DNA of 32,864 nt, taken from an uncultured Verrucomicrobiota bacterium (GTDB lineage Bacteria; Verrucomicrobiota; Kiritimatiellia; RFP12; UBA1067). A program made the translations under genes and the position numbers. The first letter of the stretch is position 1. Each line of letters starts with the position of its first letter. The stretch spans positions 1-32,864 of the forward strand of contig CAMAHK010000017.1 in the NCBI GenBank assembly GCA_945834475.1. The letters are read 5' to 3'. Below are positions 24,325-32,233 of the stretch, one piece after another. The notes beneath the pieces were generated by a model. The model had not been told where the DNA came from. It ran no database searches and saw nothing but the letters and a program-made list of their open reading frames with translations.

Positions 24325-26177
24325 TTGCATCGCTTTGCTTGTTGGCGCTGACCGCACCGATTGCGGACGGGGAGATCCTTGTCGGGACGACGGGGTACGG
24401 GATGAGTCCCGAGTATCGCGAGCTGATGACGAACGACGAATGCAATCTCTGGGTGCAGTGGACGAAATCGGAGAACCTGCTGCCCGAGAAACTGGGGCGC
24501 GACTGGTACGATTGGGCCGTCTCCAACCGCGTGCATGTGATGACCATCTACGGTGATCAGGACGGTCCGCGGACGAAACAGCTGAAGGAGGTCTGGGGCG
24601 ATCTCTATCTTGGCAACAATCTCGGCGAGTACGCGGGGTTCCTTTATCAGGACGAGAAGAGCTATGCCCCGCACTGGCCGAAGCTCTCGAATCTCCGAGA
24701 GGCGCGCGACTGGTTCGTCGGCGAGATGATGTCCGCGCCGAAGAAGACGCAGTTGGCGCGTCCCGCAGACGAACGCGAACCGTACGTCTTCTCGACCTCG
24801 GGTTCGCCCCTCGCCACGTACGAGCTTGAAGCGGGGGTGGACTACATCTGCAACGAGATGTACGCCGTCGGCTGCGGCAACATCGGCTATGCGACGGCCG
24901 AGGCGCGCGGCGCGGCGAAGCGGTGGGACCGCAACTGGTGGAGCGCGTGGCTCGCGCACGAGTGGCAGACGGCCTGGCCGCGACTTCCTTACACGGTGGC
25001 GCAGAAGATGGATTCGCTCGAGGTCGGCCTCAAGGAAATGTGGGTCATGGGGACGTCAATGATGGTCTTGGAGTCGGGCTCCCAGACGACCCAGGCGCAT
25101 CCGTACACGCCGCTGGACGCCACGATGCGCGAGTACAAGACCGAGAAGCAGTTCTATGACGATCCCGTGCCGCAGGCGTATCGCCGGACGATGAAGGACT
25201 TCTACCAGTGGACGAAGGCGCATCCGCGCGCGAAGGGGATGCCGCGCGTCCCGATGGCCGTCGCGCTCGGCAATTGCGACGGGTATGTCGGCATGACGTT
25301 TGACATCTTCGCGACGTTCGGGCAGCACCATCTTGCCGCGACGAACGCGAACTGGCGCTGCGGCAAGAGCGAGGAGACGTGGAATGCCGTGCAGGATCTC
25401 TTCTGGCCGCGACCCACCGATGCGCTGAAGCCCTATGCCAACGGCTGGCTCGGCGGTACGCCATACGGCCAGGTCGACGTCGTCGCGCTCGACGAGACGC
25501 TCGATCCGAAGAAACTCGCCGACTACAAGCTGATCATTCTCGGTGGCTGGAATACAATGACCTCGAACCTTTCCTACAAGGTCTGCCACGAGTATTGTGC
25601 GGCGGGCGGTACGTTGTACGCGACGCTTGCACAGTTCTCCTCGCGCGTCGACCGGGAAGGCGAGAATTTTACGGCGGAAGATCTTGTCGGTTTGCCGCGT
25701 GGCTTGAAGGTGACGGGGGCGTCGGTGGTGGAGGACATTCTGATCTCACCGCTTTATCCGGCGCATCTCTCGCAGAAGTTCAGAATGGCCGACGTCGAGC
25801 TTGACGCCACCTGGGAGGTCTTGGCGACGATGGGCAAGCGTCCGCTTCTTATTCGCAAGCGGGTGATGGGGGCAGGCTGGGTCTACCTCAACCTAGCGTG
25901 GGGGTATCCCGGGTGTCGCAACGACAAGGCCGACTTCCATCTCGCCGTCTGCGCGGCGCTGGCGAAGGAGGTCGAGGGGACGACGCGCGTGCAGGGTCCG
26001 GACGTACGCTACGTCAACTGGTCCGTCTATCCGGACGGCACGACCTATCTTCTCAATACCGATTGTGTGTTGTCACGTACCGTTGAAGTCGACGGTAAGA
26101 CCGTCACACTTGGGCCCAAGGAGATGAGAGTAATATTGGCATCATCAGCGGCGGCGAAGTGCGTTTCACCCCGATAA
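24321..26177 (+). CDS. secreted glycosidase-like protein, paralogue of the preceding gene
   Basis: 618 aa from ATG 24321 (ATGA overlap). MIASLCLLALTAPIADG is a short signal peptide with no basic residue. It corresponds to the C-terminal two thirds of the preceding protein without its beta module: GNNLGEYAGFLYQDE (Glu103), GVDYICNEMYAVG (Glu179), TAEARGAAKRW, AHEWQTAW, GTSMMVLESGSQTTQA (Glu251), then VDVVALDE and YKLIILGGWNTMT. Spacing of the three Glu (76 and 72 residues) is close to that in the paralogue (71 and 70), which supports a shared active site. The function is inferred as carbohydrate-active. It is the last gene of the secreted locus. Confidence 0.7.
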   Translation: MIASLCLLALTAPIADGEILVGTTGYGMSPEYRELMTNDECNLWVQWTKSENLLPEKLGRDWYDWAVSNRVHVMTIYGDQDGPRTKQLKEVWGDLYLGNNLGEYAGFLYQDEKSYAPHWPKLSNLREARDWFVGEMMSAPKKTQLARPADEREPYVFSTSGSPLATYELEAGVDYICNEMYAVGCGNIGYATAEARGAAKRWDRNWWSAWLAHEWQTAWPRLPYTVAQKMDSLEVGLKEMWVMGTSMMVLESGSQTTQAHPYTPLDATMREYKTEKQFYDDPVPQAYRRTMKDFYQWTKAHPRAKGMPRVPMAVALGNCDGYVGMTFDIFATFGQHHLAATNANWRCGKSEETWNAVQDLFWPRPTDALKPYANGWLGGTPYGQVDVVALDETLDPKKLADYKLIILGGWNTMTSNLSYKVCHEYCAAGGTLYATLAQFSSRVDREGENFTAEDLVGLPRGLKVTGASVVEDILISPLYPAHLSQKFRMADVELDATWEVLATMGKRPLLIRKRVMGAGWVYLNLAWGYPGCRNDKADFHLAVCAALAKEVEGTTRVQGPDVRYVNWSVYPDGTTYLLNTDCVLSRTVEVDGKTVTLGPKEMRVILASSAAAKCVSPR

Positions 26178-26188
26178 ATAAAGGGTGA
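26166..26188 (+). terminator. weak stem-loop over the stop codon, possible terminator
   Basis: TCACCC (26166-26171) and GGGTGA (26183-26188) pair perfectly around an A/T-rich loop that contains the TAA of the last glycosidase-like gene. A short TTTT follows at 26195-26198, but not directly after the stem. It is weak as an intrinsic terminator. The rest of 26189-26288 shows only minor inverted repeats. Confidence 0.3.
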
Positions 26189-26288
26189 GATGCGTTTTCG
26201 TGTCTGTATCGGAGTTAAAATCTCGGCTTGAGCAGCCTCATGCCCGCGAGAGGGCGAAAAATGGGTAAACACCAGAGGGCATAGGCCA

Positions 26289-26317
26289 TTGAATCACCCT
26301 CAGAGAAATGTTATAAT
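26289..26317 (+). promoter_or_regulatory. promoter of nifJ
   Basis: TTGAAT (26289-26294), a 17-nt spacer and TATAAT (26312-26317), with TG at 26309-26310 as an extended -10. The predicted leader of about 46 nt contains AAGGAA at 26357-26362, 7 nt before the ATG. Such a near-consensus promoter suits a highly expressed central enzyme. Confidence 0.8.
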
Positions 26318-26369
26318 AACGGAATAAATTTTCGCATAGTATACTCTAACCCGAAAAAGGAACAGGTAC

Positions 26370-29300
26370 ATGGCAAAGAAGATCATGGTCGACGGTAATA
26401 CCGCGGCCGCTCAGATCGCGTTCGCGTGCTCGGAAGTCGCGGCGATCTACCCGATTACGCCGTCCTCGCCGATGGCGGAAACGTGCGACGAACTCGCGTC
26501 GGCGTGCAAGACGAACCTCTGGGGCACGGTCCCCTCGATCGTCGAGATGGAATCTGAAGGCGGCGCGGCCGGTGCGGTGCACGGCTCGCTGACGACGGGT
26601 TCGCTCACGACGACGTTCACCGCGTCGCAGGGCCTCCTCCTCATGATCCCGAACATGTACAAGATCGCCGGCGAACTCTGCCCGACCGTCTTCCACGTCT
26701 CGGCCCGCTCGCTCGCGTGCCAGGGCCTCTGCATCTTCGGCGACCAGGGCGATGTCATGGCGTGCCGTCAGACCGGCTTCGCGATGCTCTGCTCCAACTC
26801 GGTTCAGGAAGCCCACGACATGGCGATGGTCGCCCATGCGTCCACGCTCGAGGCGAAGGTTCCGTTCATGCACTTCTTCGACGGCTTCCGCACGTCGCAC
26901 GAGGTCCAGAAGATCGACGAGATCCCGACCGAAGTCATCCGCGAGATGATCGACGACAAGTTCGTCGAAGACTTCCGCAAGCGCGCGCTCGATCCGGAGC
27001 ATCCGACGATGCGCGGTACGGCGCAGAACCCCGACATCAACTTCCAGGGCCGCGAGAGCTGCGAGAAGTACTACCAGGCCACGCCCGCGATCGTCCAGAA
27101 GTACATGGACAAGCTCGCGAAGCTCACGGGCCGCGCGTACAAGCTCTACGACTACGTCGGCGCGCCGGACGCGGAGTACGTCGCGATTGCGATGGGCTCG
27201 GGCTGCGACACGCTGCACGAGACCGTTGACGCGCTCGTCAAGGAAGGCAAGAAGGTCGGCCTCGTCAAGGTGCACCTCTACCGTCCGTTCTCGATGAAGG
27301 ACTTCGTCCAGGCGATCCCGGCGACCGTCAAGGTCATCACGGTCCTCGACCGCACGAAGGAGCCGGGCGCCATCGGCGATCCGCTTTACCTCGACGCATG
27401 CGCGGCGATCGGTCAGGCCAAGCAGCAGGGCCTCGTCACCTTCGCGTATCCGAAGATCCTCGCCGGCCGCTACGGCATCGGCTCGAAGGACTTCACGCCG
27501 AACATGTGCGCGAACATCTTCAAGAACATGACCGAGGCTCAGCCGAAGGACCGCTTCGTCGTAGGCATCGTCGACGACGGCACGCCGAACGCGCAGTACA
27601 TCCTCGGCGACGAGAGCTTCGTCGTTCCGAAGGGCGACCGCAAGGAGTGCATGTTCTGGGGCCTTGGCGCTGACGGCACGGTCGGTGCGAACAAGAACTC
27701 CATCAAGATCATCGGCAACTACACGGAGAACTACGCGCAGGGTTACTTCGAGTACGACTCGAAGAAGTCCGGCGGCGTGACGATCTCGCACCTCCGCTTC
27801 GGTTCCGACATGATTCGCAGCCCCTACTTCATCAACACGGCCGACTTCACGGCGTGCCACTGCTTCCCGTACCTCGAGAAGTACGACATGCTCAAGGCCG
27901 CGAAGCCGGGTTCGGTCTTCCTTCTCGCCTCGCCGTATTCGGCCGCCGAGATCTGGGACCACATGCCGGTCGAGGTCGAAGAGGCCATCATCGCCAAGCA
28001 GATCAAGTTCTACGTGATCAACGCCGCGAAGATCGCCCTTGAGAACGGCATGGGCACACGCACCAACACGGTGCTCCAGACCGCGTTCTTCAAGCTCTCG
28101 GGCATCACGCTCAAGAAGGCCGATGGCACGGTTCTCGACCCGATCCAGGTCCTCAAGGACTACGCGACGAAGGCGTACGCCAAGAAGGGCGATGAAGTCG
28201 TCGCGATGAACCACAAGTGCATCGAGGCTGCTTCGGCCGCGATTGAGGAAGTCAAGTATCCGGCCGCGCCTTCGGCGAAGGTCGCGAAGATGCCGGCGGC
28301 CGTCTCGGCCGAGGCGCCCGACTTCATCAAGAACGTCACGGCGAAGATGATCGCGCAGAAGGGCAACGAGCTTACCGTCAGCCAGATTCCGGACGACGGC
28401 ACGTGGCCGACGGCGACGACCCAGTGGGAGAAGCGCAACGTTGCGCAGTTCATCCCGCAGTGGGATCCGACCGCCTGCATCCAGTGCGCGAACTGCACGG
28501 CAATCTGCTCGCACGCGGCCATCCGCATCAAGGTTTACAACGAGAGTGCTCTCGCCGGCGCGCCCGCCGCGTTCAAGAGTGCCGACGCCAAGACGCCGAA
28601 GATCAAGGCTCTCGGCGCGAAGGTGACGGTGCAGGTCGCTCCCGAAGACTGCATGGGCTGCGAGCTTTGTGTGGTGCAGTGCCCGATGTCCAAGCCGAAG
28701 GCCGTCAAACAGGCCGATGGTTCGGTCAAGATGGAGCCCAACCCCAAGCCCGCCCTCAAGATGGTGCCGCAGATTCCGCTGCGTCAGCAGGAGGCGGCCA
28801 ACTGGAAGCACTTCTTGTCGATTCCCGACGTCGATCCCGCGAAGCTCGATACCAAGATTCTGCTTGATGTCCAGCTCAAGCGTCCGCTGTTCGAGTTCTC
28901 CGGCGCCTGCGCGGGCTGCGGCGAAACGCCGTACGTCAAGCTCCTCACCCAGCTCTGCGGTGACCGCCTCCTCATTGCGAACGCGACCGGCTGCTCGTCG
29001 ATCTACGGCGGCAACCTGCCGACGACCCCGTACTGCCAGCGCGCCGACGGCCGCGGCCCGGCGTGGTCGAACTCGCTCTTCGAGGATAACGCCCAGTTCG
29101 GTATGGGCATGCGCGTGTCATCCGACAAGCTCCAGGCCTATGCGTTCGAGCTCGTCGCCAAGGCTCTCGCCAACGAGAAGACGCCGGCCGAGATGAAGGC
29201 GTGCCTCGAAAAGATCCAGAAGGTCGATCAGTTCGACACGAAGGGTGTGGGCGTCGAGGAGATGCGTGCGCTCGTCGCGGAACTCAAGGGCTACTGCGCG

Positions 29301-30023
29301 GCCGGCAAGGCGGCGGGTTGCTCGACCTGTGCGCAGCTCCTCGCGGTTGCCGACAACCTCGTCCGCAAGTCGGTCTGGGTGCTTGGCGGTGACGGCTGGG
29401 CCTACGACATCGGCTACGGCGGTCTTGACCACGTCCTCGCCTCGGGCAAGAACATCAAGATCCTCGTCATGGACACCGAGGTCTACTCCAACACGGGCGG
29501 CCAGGCTTCCAAGGCGACGCCGACTGGCGCGATCGCGAAGTTCGCGGCGTCGGGCAAGGTTCAGGCCAAGAAGAACCTGGGTCTCATGCAGATGCAGTAC
29601 AAGAACGTCTACATCGCGTATGTCTCGATGGGCACCAACCCGGCCGCGACGGTAAAGGCCTTTAACGAGGCCGAGAACTACAACGGTCCGGCGCTCATCA
29701 TCGCCTACGCGCACTGCATTGAGCAGGGGCTCGCGACGAAGACGGGTCCGGCGCACCAGAAGGCGGCGGTCGAGTCCGTCCACTTCCCGCTGTGGCGTTA
29801 CAATCCGGAGGCCGCCGAGAAGAAGCTCACGATCGACTCGCAGGACAAGTCCGATACGGTCTCGTTCGCGAAGAACGCCGTCTCGAAGGAACTCGGTGAG
29901 AACCGCTTCAAGCAGCTGATCAAGAAGGTCGGCGAGGAGAAGGCGATGGCGATGCTCCAGAAGTCTGAAGAGGGCTTCAAGGAGAACTACCAGCTCATCA
30001 AGAAGCTCTCGGAGACGATGTAA
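26370..30023 (+). CDS. nifJ: pyruvate:ferredoxin (flavodoxin) oxidoreductase
   Basis: 1217 aa, the normal length of the single-chain homodimeric PFOR. It converts pyruvate and CoA to acetyl-CoA and CO2 and reduces ferredoxin, the main energy-yielding entry of fermenting anaerobes. IYPITPSSPMAE (30-41) and EMESEGGAAGAVHGSLTTG begin domain I. GRYGIGSKDF and FWGLGADGTVGANKNSIKII mark the middle domains. CIQCANCTAIC near 703 and CMGCELCVVQCPM near 761 ligate two [4Fe-4S] clusters. CAGCGETPYVK near 850, GGDGWAYDIGYGG near 1007 and DTEVYSNTGGQASKATP form the TPP site with the third cluster. The gene is complete, has its own promoter and uses strongly C-ending codons, consistent with high expression. 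Confidence 0.97.
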   Translation: MAKKIMVDGNTAAAQIAFACSEVAAIYPITPSSPMAETCDELASACKTNLWGTVPSIVEMESEGGAAGAVHGSLTTGSLTTTFTASQGLLLMIPNMYKIAGELCPTVFHVSARSLACQGLCIFGDQGDVMACRQTGFAMLCSNSVQEAHDMAMVAHASTLEAKVPFMHFFDGFRTSHEVQKIDEIPTEVIREMIDDKFVEDFRKRALDPEHPTMRGTAQNPDINFQGRESCEKYYQATPAIVQKYMDKLAKLTGRAYKLYDYVGAPDAEYVAIAMGSGCDTLHETVDALVKEGKKVGLVKVHLYRPFSMKDFVQAIPATVKVITVLDRTKEPGAIGDPLYLDACAAIGQAKQQGLVTFAYPKILAGRYGIGSKDFTPNMCANIFKNMTEAQPKDRFVVGIVDDGTPNAQYILGDESFVVPKGDRKECMFWGLGADGTVGANKNSIKIIGNYTENYAQGYFEYDSKKSGGVTISHLRFGSDMIRSPYFINTADFTACHCFPYLEKYDMLKAAKPGSVFLLASPYSAAEIWDHMPVEVEEAIIAKQIKFYVINAAKIALENGMGTRTNTVLQTAFFKLSGITLKKADGTVLDPIQVLKDYATKAYAKKGDEVVAMNHKCIEAASAAIEEVKYPAAPSAKVAKMPAAVSAEAPDFIKNVTAKMIAQKGNELTVSQIPDDGTWPTATTQWEKRNVAQFIPQWDPTACIQCANCTAICSHAAIRIKVYNESALAGAPAAFKSADAKTPKIKALGAKVTVQVAPEDCMGCELCVVQCPMSKPKAVKQADGSVKMEPNPKPALKMVPQIPLRQQEAANWKHFLSIPDVDPAKLDTKILLDVQLKRPLFEFSGACAGCGETPYVKLLTQLCGDRLLIANATGCSSIYGGNLPTTPYCQRADGRGPAWSNSLFEDNAQFGMGMRVSSDKLQAYAFELVAKALANEKTPAEMKACLEKIQKVDQFDTKGVGVEEMRALVAELKGYCAAGKAAGCSTCAQLLAVADNLVRKSVWVLGGDGWAYDIGYGGLDHVLASGKNIKILVMDTEVYSNTGGQASKATPTGAIAKFAASGKVQAKKNLGLMQMQYKNVYIAYVSMGTNPAATVKAFNEAENYNGPALIIAYAHCIEQGLATKTGPAHQKAAVESVHFPLWRYNPEAAEKKLTIDSQDKSDTVSFAKNAVSKELGENRFKQLIKKVGEEKAMAMLQKSEEGFKENYQLIKKLSETM

Positions 30024-30031
30024 TCGCGATT

Positions 30032-30068
30032 TACCCGTATCGCCGCCCGCCTCGGGCGCGGTGGGTAA
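30032..30068 (+). other. large GC stem-loop after nifJ
   Basis: Outer arms TTACCC (30032-30037) and GGGTAA (30063-30068) enclose an inner CGCCCG-CCT-CGGGCG hairpin (30045-30059). It starts 8 nt after the nifJ stop and has no U-run, so it is more likely an mRNA 3' stabiliser or part of a two-hairpin terminator than a terminator alone. Confidence 0.45.
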
Positions 30069-30076
30069 CACAAAAA

Positions 30077-30104
30077 GAACCCCCGACCGAAAGGCCGGGG
30101 GTTC
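30077..30104 (-). terminator. terminator-like hairpin with its T-run on the minus strand
   Basis: A 9-bp stem (arms 30077-30085 and 30096-30104) extended by CC/GG closes on a GAAA tetraloop. On the + strand it is followed by CGGCCTT, not a U-run. A run of A at 30072-30076 precedes it, so read on the minus strand it is a textbook intrinsic terminator. It may act in both directions, but no minus-strand gene in the window needs it. Confidence 0.5.
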
Positions 30105-30110
30105 GGCCTT

Positions 30111-30128
30111 GGATCAGAGGGATGATCC
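30111..30128 (+). other. small hairpin before nadE
   Basis: GGATCA and TGATCC form a perfect 6-bp stem around a 6-nt loop, 22 nt before the nadE start. No clear promoter or Shine-Dalgarno sequence is visible between it and the ATG, so how nadE is transcribed is not evident. Confidence 0.35.
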
Positions 30129-30150
30129 GTGCTCAAGGTTAAGTGTTGAT

Positions 30151-31161
30151 ATGAAAAAAGAAGTTGGCTCACTTGCGACGCATCGTGCCTATCTGGGGAA
30201 ACCCGCGAAGGACGGGAGCGTCGTTCCCTTTGTCATGAATCCCGCGAAGGTCTTCGCGACACAAGTCGCCGGCCTTACGAAGCGCCTGAAGGCAATCAAG
30301 TGCTCGCAGGTCGTGATCGGGCTTTCGGGCGGACTCGACTCGACGCTCACGTTGCTCGTCGCTGACGCGGCGTTCGACAAGCTCAGGCTCGACAAGAAGG
30401 GCATTCACGTCTTCACGATGCCAGGCTTCGGCACGACAAAGCGCACGAAGGGGAATGCCGAGCTTCTCGCGGAGGGGCTCGGGCTTACGATCGAGACGAT
30501 TTCGATCATCAAGGCGTGCAAGCAGCATTTCAAGGATATCGGGCACGACGGCGTGACGACCGACGTCACCTACGAGAACGCGCAGGCCCGCATGCGGACG
30601 ATGATCCTCATGGACAAGGCGAACATGGTGAACGGCATCGTGCTCGGCACGGGCGACCTCTCGGAGATCGCGCTCGGCTGGTGCACTTACAACGGCGATC
30701 ACATGGCGATGTTCGGCGTCAACTCGGGCGTCCCGAAGACGGTGATCCGCAAGGTCTGCGCCTGGTGGTGTAATGAGGTGGAGAAAAGAGGTGGAGAGCG
30801 GATGACGTCCGCACAGGCCATTCGCGACATCATCGCGACGCCGGTGTCGCCCGAGCTGAAGAAGGGACAGGTCACGGAGGACACGATCGGTCCGTACGAG
30901 CTTCACGACTTCTTTCTCTGGAACTTCATCGTCAACGAGATGGGGCCGAAGCGGCTCGTCATCGAGGCGCTCAAGTACTTTGAGGGCGCCTTCGATCCCG
31001 AGACCGTGGGCAAGACGTGTCAGACGTTCTTCCGTCGATTCTTCACACAGGCATTCAAGCGCAATTGTGCGCCGGACGGCGTGAAGGTCTTCCCGTTCGA
31101 GCTCTCGCTTCACGACTGGTGGATCCCCTCTGATCTCGGCCTCGTCAAGCTGCATGGATGA
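30151..31161 (+). CDS. nadE: NAD+ synthase, synthetase domain only
   Basis: 336 aa from ATG 30151. It adenylates and amidates nicotinic acid adenine dinucleotide to NAD+. IGLSGGLDSTLTLL contains the PP-loop (Ser59 to Ser64) for ATP. MPGFGTTKRTKGNAELLAEG, KQHFKDIGHD, VTYENAQARMRTMILMD and GTGDLSEIALGWCTYNGDHM are signatures of the synthetase half of the long, glutamine-dependent NadE. Those enzymes are about 640-680 aa with an N-terminal nitrilase-like amidase that makes ammonia, and this domain is missing. The protein begins only about 55 residues before the PP-loop, and 30024-30150 shows no amidase remnant. It may use free ammonia or an amidase encoded elsewhere. The last 8 nt overlap the next ORF. 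Confidence 0.92.
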   Translation: MKKEVGSLATHRAYLGKPAKDGSVVPFVMNPAKVFATQVAGLTKRLKAIKCSQVVIGLSGGLDSTLTLLVADAAFDKLRLDKKGIHVFTMPGFGTTKRTKGNAELLAEGLGLTIETISIIKACKQHFKDIGHDGVTTDVTYENAQARMRTMILMDKANMVNGIVLGTGDLSEIALGWCTYNGDHMAMFGVNSGVPKTVIRKVCAWWCNEVEKRGGERMTSAQAIRDIIATPVSPELKKGQVTEDTIGPYELHDFFLWNFIVNEMGPKRLVIEALKYFEGAFDPETVGKTCQTFFRRFFTQAFKRNCAPDGVKVFPFELSLHDWWIPSDLGLVKLHG

Positions 31162-32233
31162 GGGGAATGTCGACGCGAGCGCTGACGCGCTCCGCGATAC
31201 TTCTGCGCGTCCCGGCTTAACGCCGAAACGCTTGGTGTCTGTTACCGTCTCGCGGGAGGCAACGGGGGCGAGGCACACCACTCTAGCGACTTTGCTTCGC
31301 AAAGCGGTCTTCGACCGGTGGATACCTTGCCTCGCCGGAGAGGATGGAGATTCTTCTGAACGACGCGACAGGAGTGTCGCGTCCCCGTTGGGAGCGTCAG
31401 CAACGGGAGCGTCAGCAACGGGAGCGTCAGCAACGGGCGTGTCAGCAATGGGAGCGTCAGCAACGGGCGTGTCAGCAACGGGCGTGTCAGCAACGGGAGC
31501 GTCAGCAACGGGAGCGTCAGCAACGGGGGCGAGGCACTCTTGCCTCGCCGTAAGCGTTTCGGCCGAAGGACGGAACGCGCAGGACTCGCTTCGGGCGGCG
31601 GAGCCGCCGCGTCCGCAAATCCTTCCTCCGCGCTTCTTCGACCCTTCGCGTGCCGTCGTGCGCACGAAGGGCAATCTCCCCCATTGGCAACAGCCCCGCT
31701 GTGCCTGTTTTGTCACCTGGCGTACGGCTGATTCTTTATCGCAGTCAAAACTTGCCGAGCTTGAAGAAGAGCGAATGTTCTGGACTGCAAACCATCCACA
31801 TCCCTGGGATTCCGATACGCGCCGCGAATACAATCGTCTGTTCGAAGGTCGCATTCAGGAATGGCTTGACGCCGGTGGCGGTGCCTGTGTCCTTCGTCAA
31901 GTTCTTCTGCGTCGAAAGGTCGAAGATGTCTTGCGAAGATTCGACGGCAGTCGATATCAGCTTTACGCGCTCGTGGTGATGCCGAATCACGTGCACGTCC
32001 TTTTCATGCCGCTCGGCGAACAGTCCGTACGCGATATCGTTCGCACGTGGAAGGGTGTGTCGGCGCGAGCCGTGAATCAGGCGTTGGGCGCAACGGGCGA
32101 CTTTTGGCAAAAGGAATCGTGGGATCATCTGGTGCGGAGCGAAAGGCAGTTTGCGAAATTTGTACGCTACATTCGGACGAATGATCCGACGATTGCCTAC
32201 AGTGTTTATGGAGAGGGGACTGAAGATGAATAA
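31154..32233 (+). CDS. REP-associated tyrosine transposase (RAYT) with repeat-derived N-terminus
   Basis: 359 aa if started at ATG 31154, which overlaps the nadE stop by 8 nt. Only residues about 156-350 are transposase: PPRFFDPSRAVV, GNLPHWQQPRCACFVTWRTA, the HxH metal motif in VVMPNHVHVLF (His279, His281), DFWQKESWDHLVRSERQFAK and candidate catalytic Tyr339 in VRYIRTNDP. This is the Y1/HUH family that processes REP-type hairpins in other bacteria. Residues about 68-155 are translated from the composite repeat at 31342-31617, and residues before that come from older repeat remnants. No ATG lies near the natural family start (just before PPRFF); a GTG at about residue 167 would truncate it. 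The repeat has therefore either fused to the protein or removed its start. The stop overlaps murD by 8 nt. Confidence 0.8.
   Translation: MDEGNVDASADALRDTSARPGLTPKRLVSVTVSREATGARHTTLATLLRKAVFDRWIPCLAGEDGDSSERRDRSVASPLGASATGASATGASATGVSAMGASATGVSATGVSATGASATGASATGARHSCLAVSVSAEGRNAQDSLRAAEPPRPQILPPRFFDPSRAVVRTKGNLPHWQQPRCACFVTWRTADSLSQSKLAELEEERMFWTANHPHPWDSDTRREYNRLFEGRIQEWLDAGGGACVLRQVLLRRKVEDVLRRFDGSRYQLYALVVMPNHVHVLFMPLGEQSVRDIVRTWKGVSARAVNQALGATGDFWQKESWDHLVRSERQFAKFVRYIRTNDPTIAYSVYGEGTEDE
31202..31336 (+). repeat. diverged and inverted remnants of the composite repeat
   Basis: 31202-31236 matches, in reverse orientation and with roughly 75% identity by eye, the segment of the intact copy around the motif GCCGAAACGCTT. 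Next comes a broken right hairpin: GGCGAGGCA (31267-31275) and TGCCTCGCC (31328-31336), the arms of hairpin B in the intact copies, here separated by 52 nt holding two small perfect hairpins (31290-31304 and 31305-31317, each with a TTC loop). This indicates repeated insertion at one site. Confidence 0.5.
31342..31617 (+). repeat. composite palindromic element, copy 1 (in the transposase ORF)
   Basis: Order: purine-rich lead-in; hairpin A at 31362-31383 (9-bp perfect stem, arms GACGCGACA/TGTCGCGTC, loop GGAG); nine 15-bp units; hairpin B at 31528-31549 (9-bp perfect stem, arms GGCGAGGCA/TGCCTCGCC, loop CTCT); an inner palindrome TTCGGCCGAA; hairpin C at 31595-31610 (GCGGCG/CGCCGC). The last 92 nt (31526-31617) are identical to copy 2 except one C/T in the loop of hairpin C. 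The frame used reads SVASPLG, then (GASAT)n, then GARHSCLAVSVSAEGRNAQD. Confidence 0.85.
31391..31525 (+). repeat. 15-bp tandem repeat, 9 units
   Basis: The unit GGAGCGTCAGCAACG is repeated nine times without indels, with GGAGCG/GGCGTG variants and one ACG-to-ATG change. It encodes (G-A/V-S-A-T)n. Unit length is a multiple of three, so copy-number change keeps the frame. It is a tandem array without spacers. Confidence 0.95.

Noticed and set aside
26346-28811. 821-aa minus-strand ORF opposite nifJ, and similar long antisense ORFs opposite metX, lysC, the vor genes, the phosphatase and the glycosidase-like genes
   Set aside because: They mirror the plus-strand codons, are rich in Arg/Leu/Asp/Val from GC-biased codons, show no family motifs and lack ribosome-binding sites. 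Strong third-position GC removes stops from the opposite strand.
31391-31525. Possible CRISPR array
   Set aside because: The 15-bp units are directly adjacent with no unique spacers, and the array is protein-coding. No cas gene is present.
31169-31854. Minus-strand ORF over the RAYT and repeat array (PVADAPVADAP-type translation)
   Set aside because: It is a consequence of the repeat being open in most frames; it has no recognisable domain, and the plus strand encodes the clear transposase.
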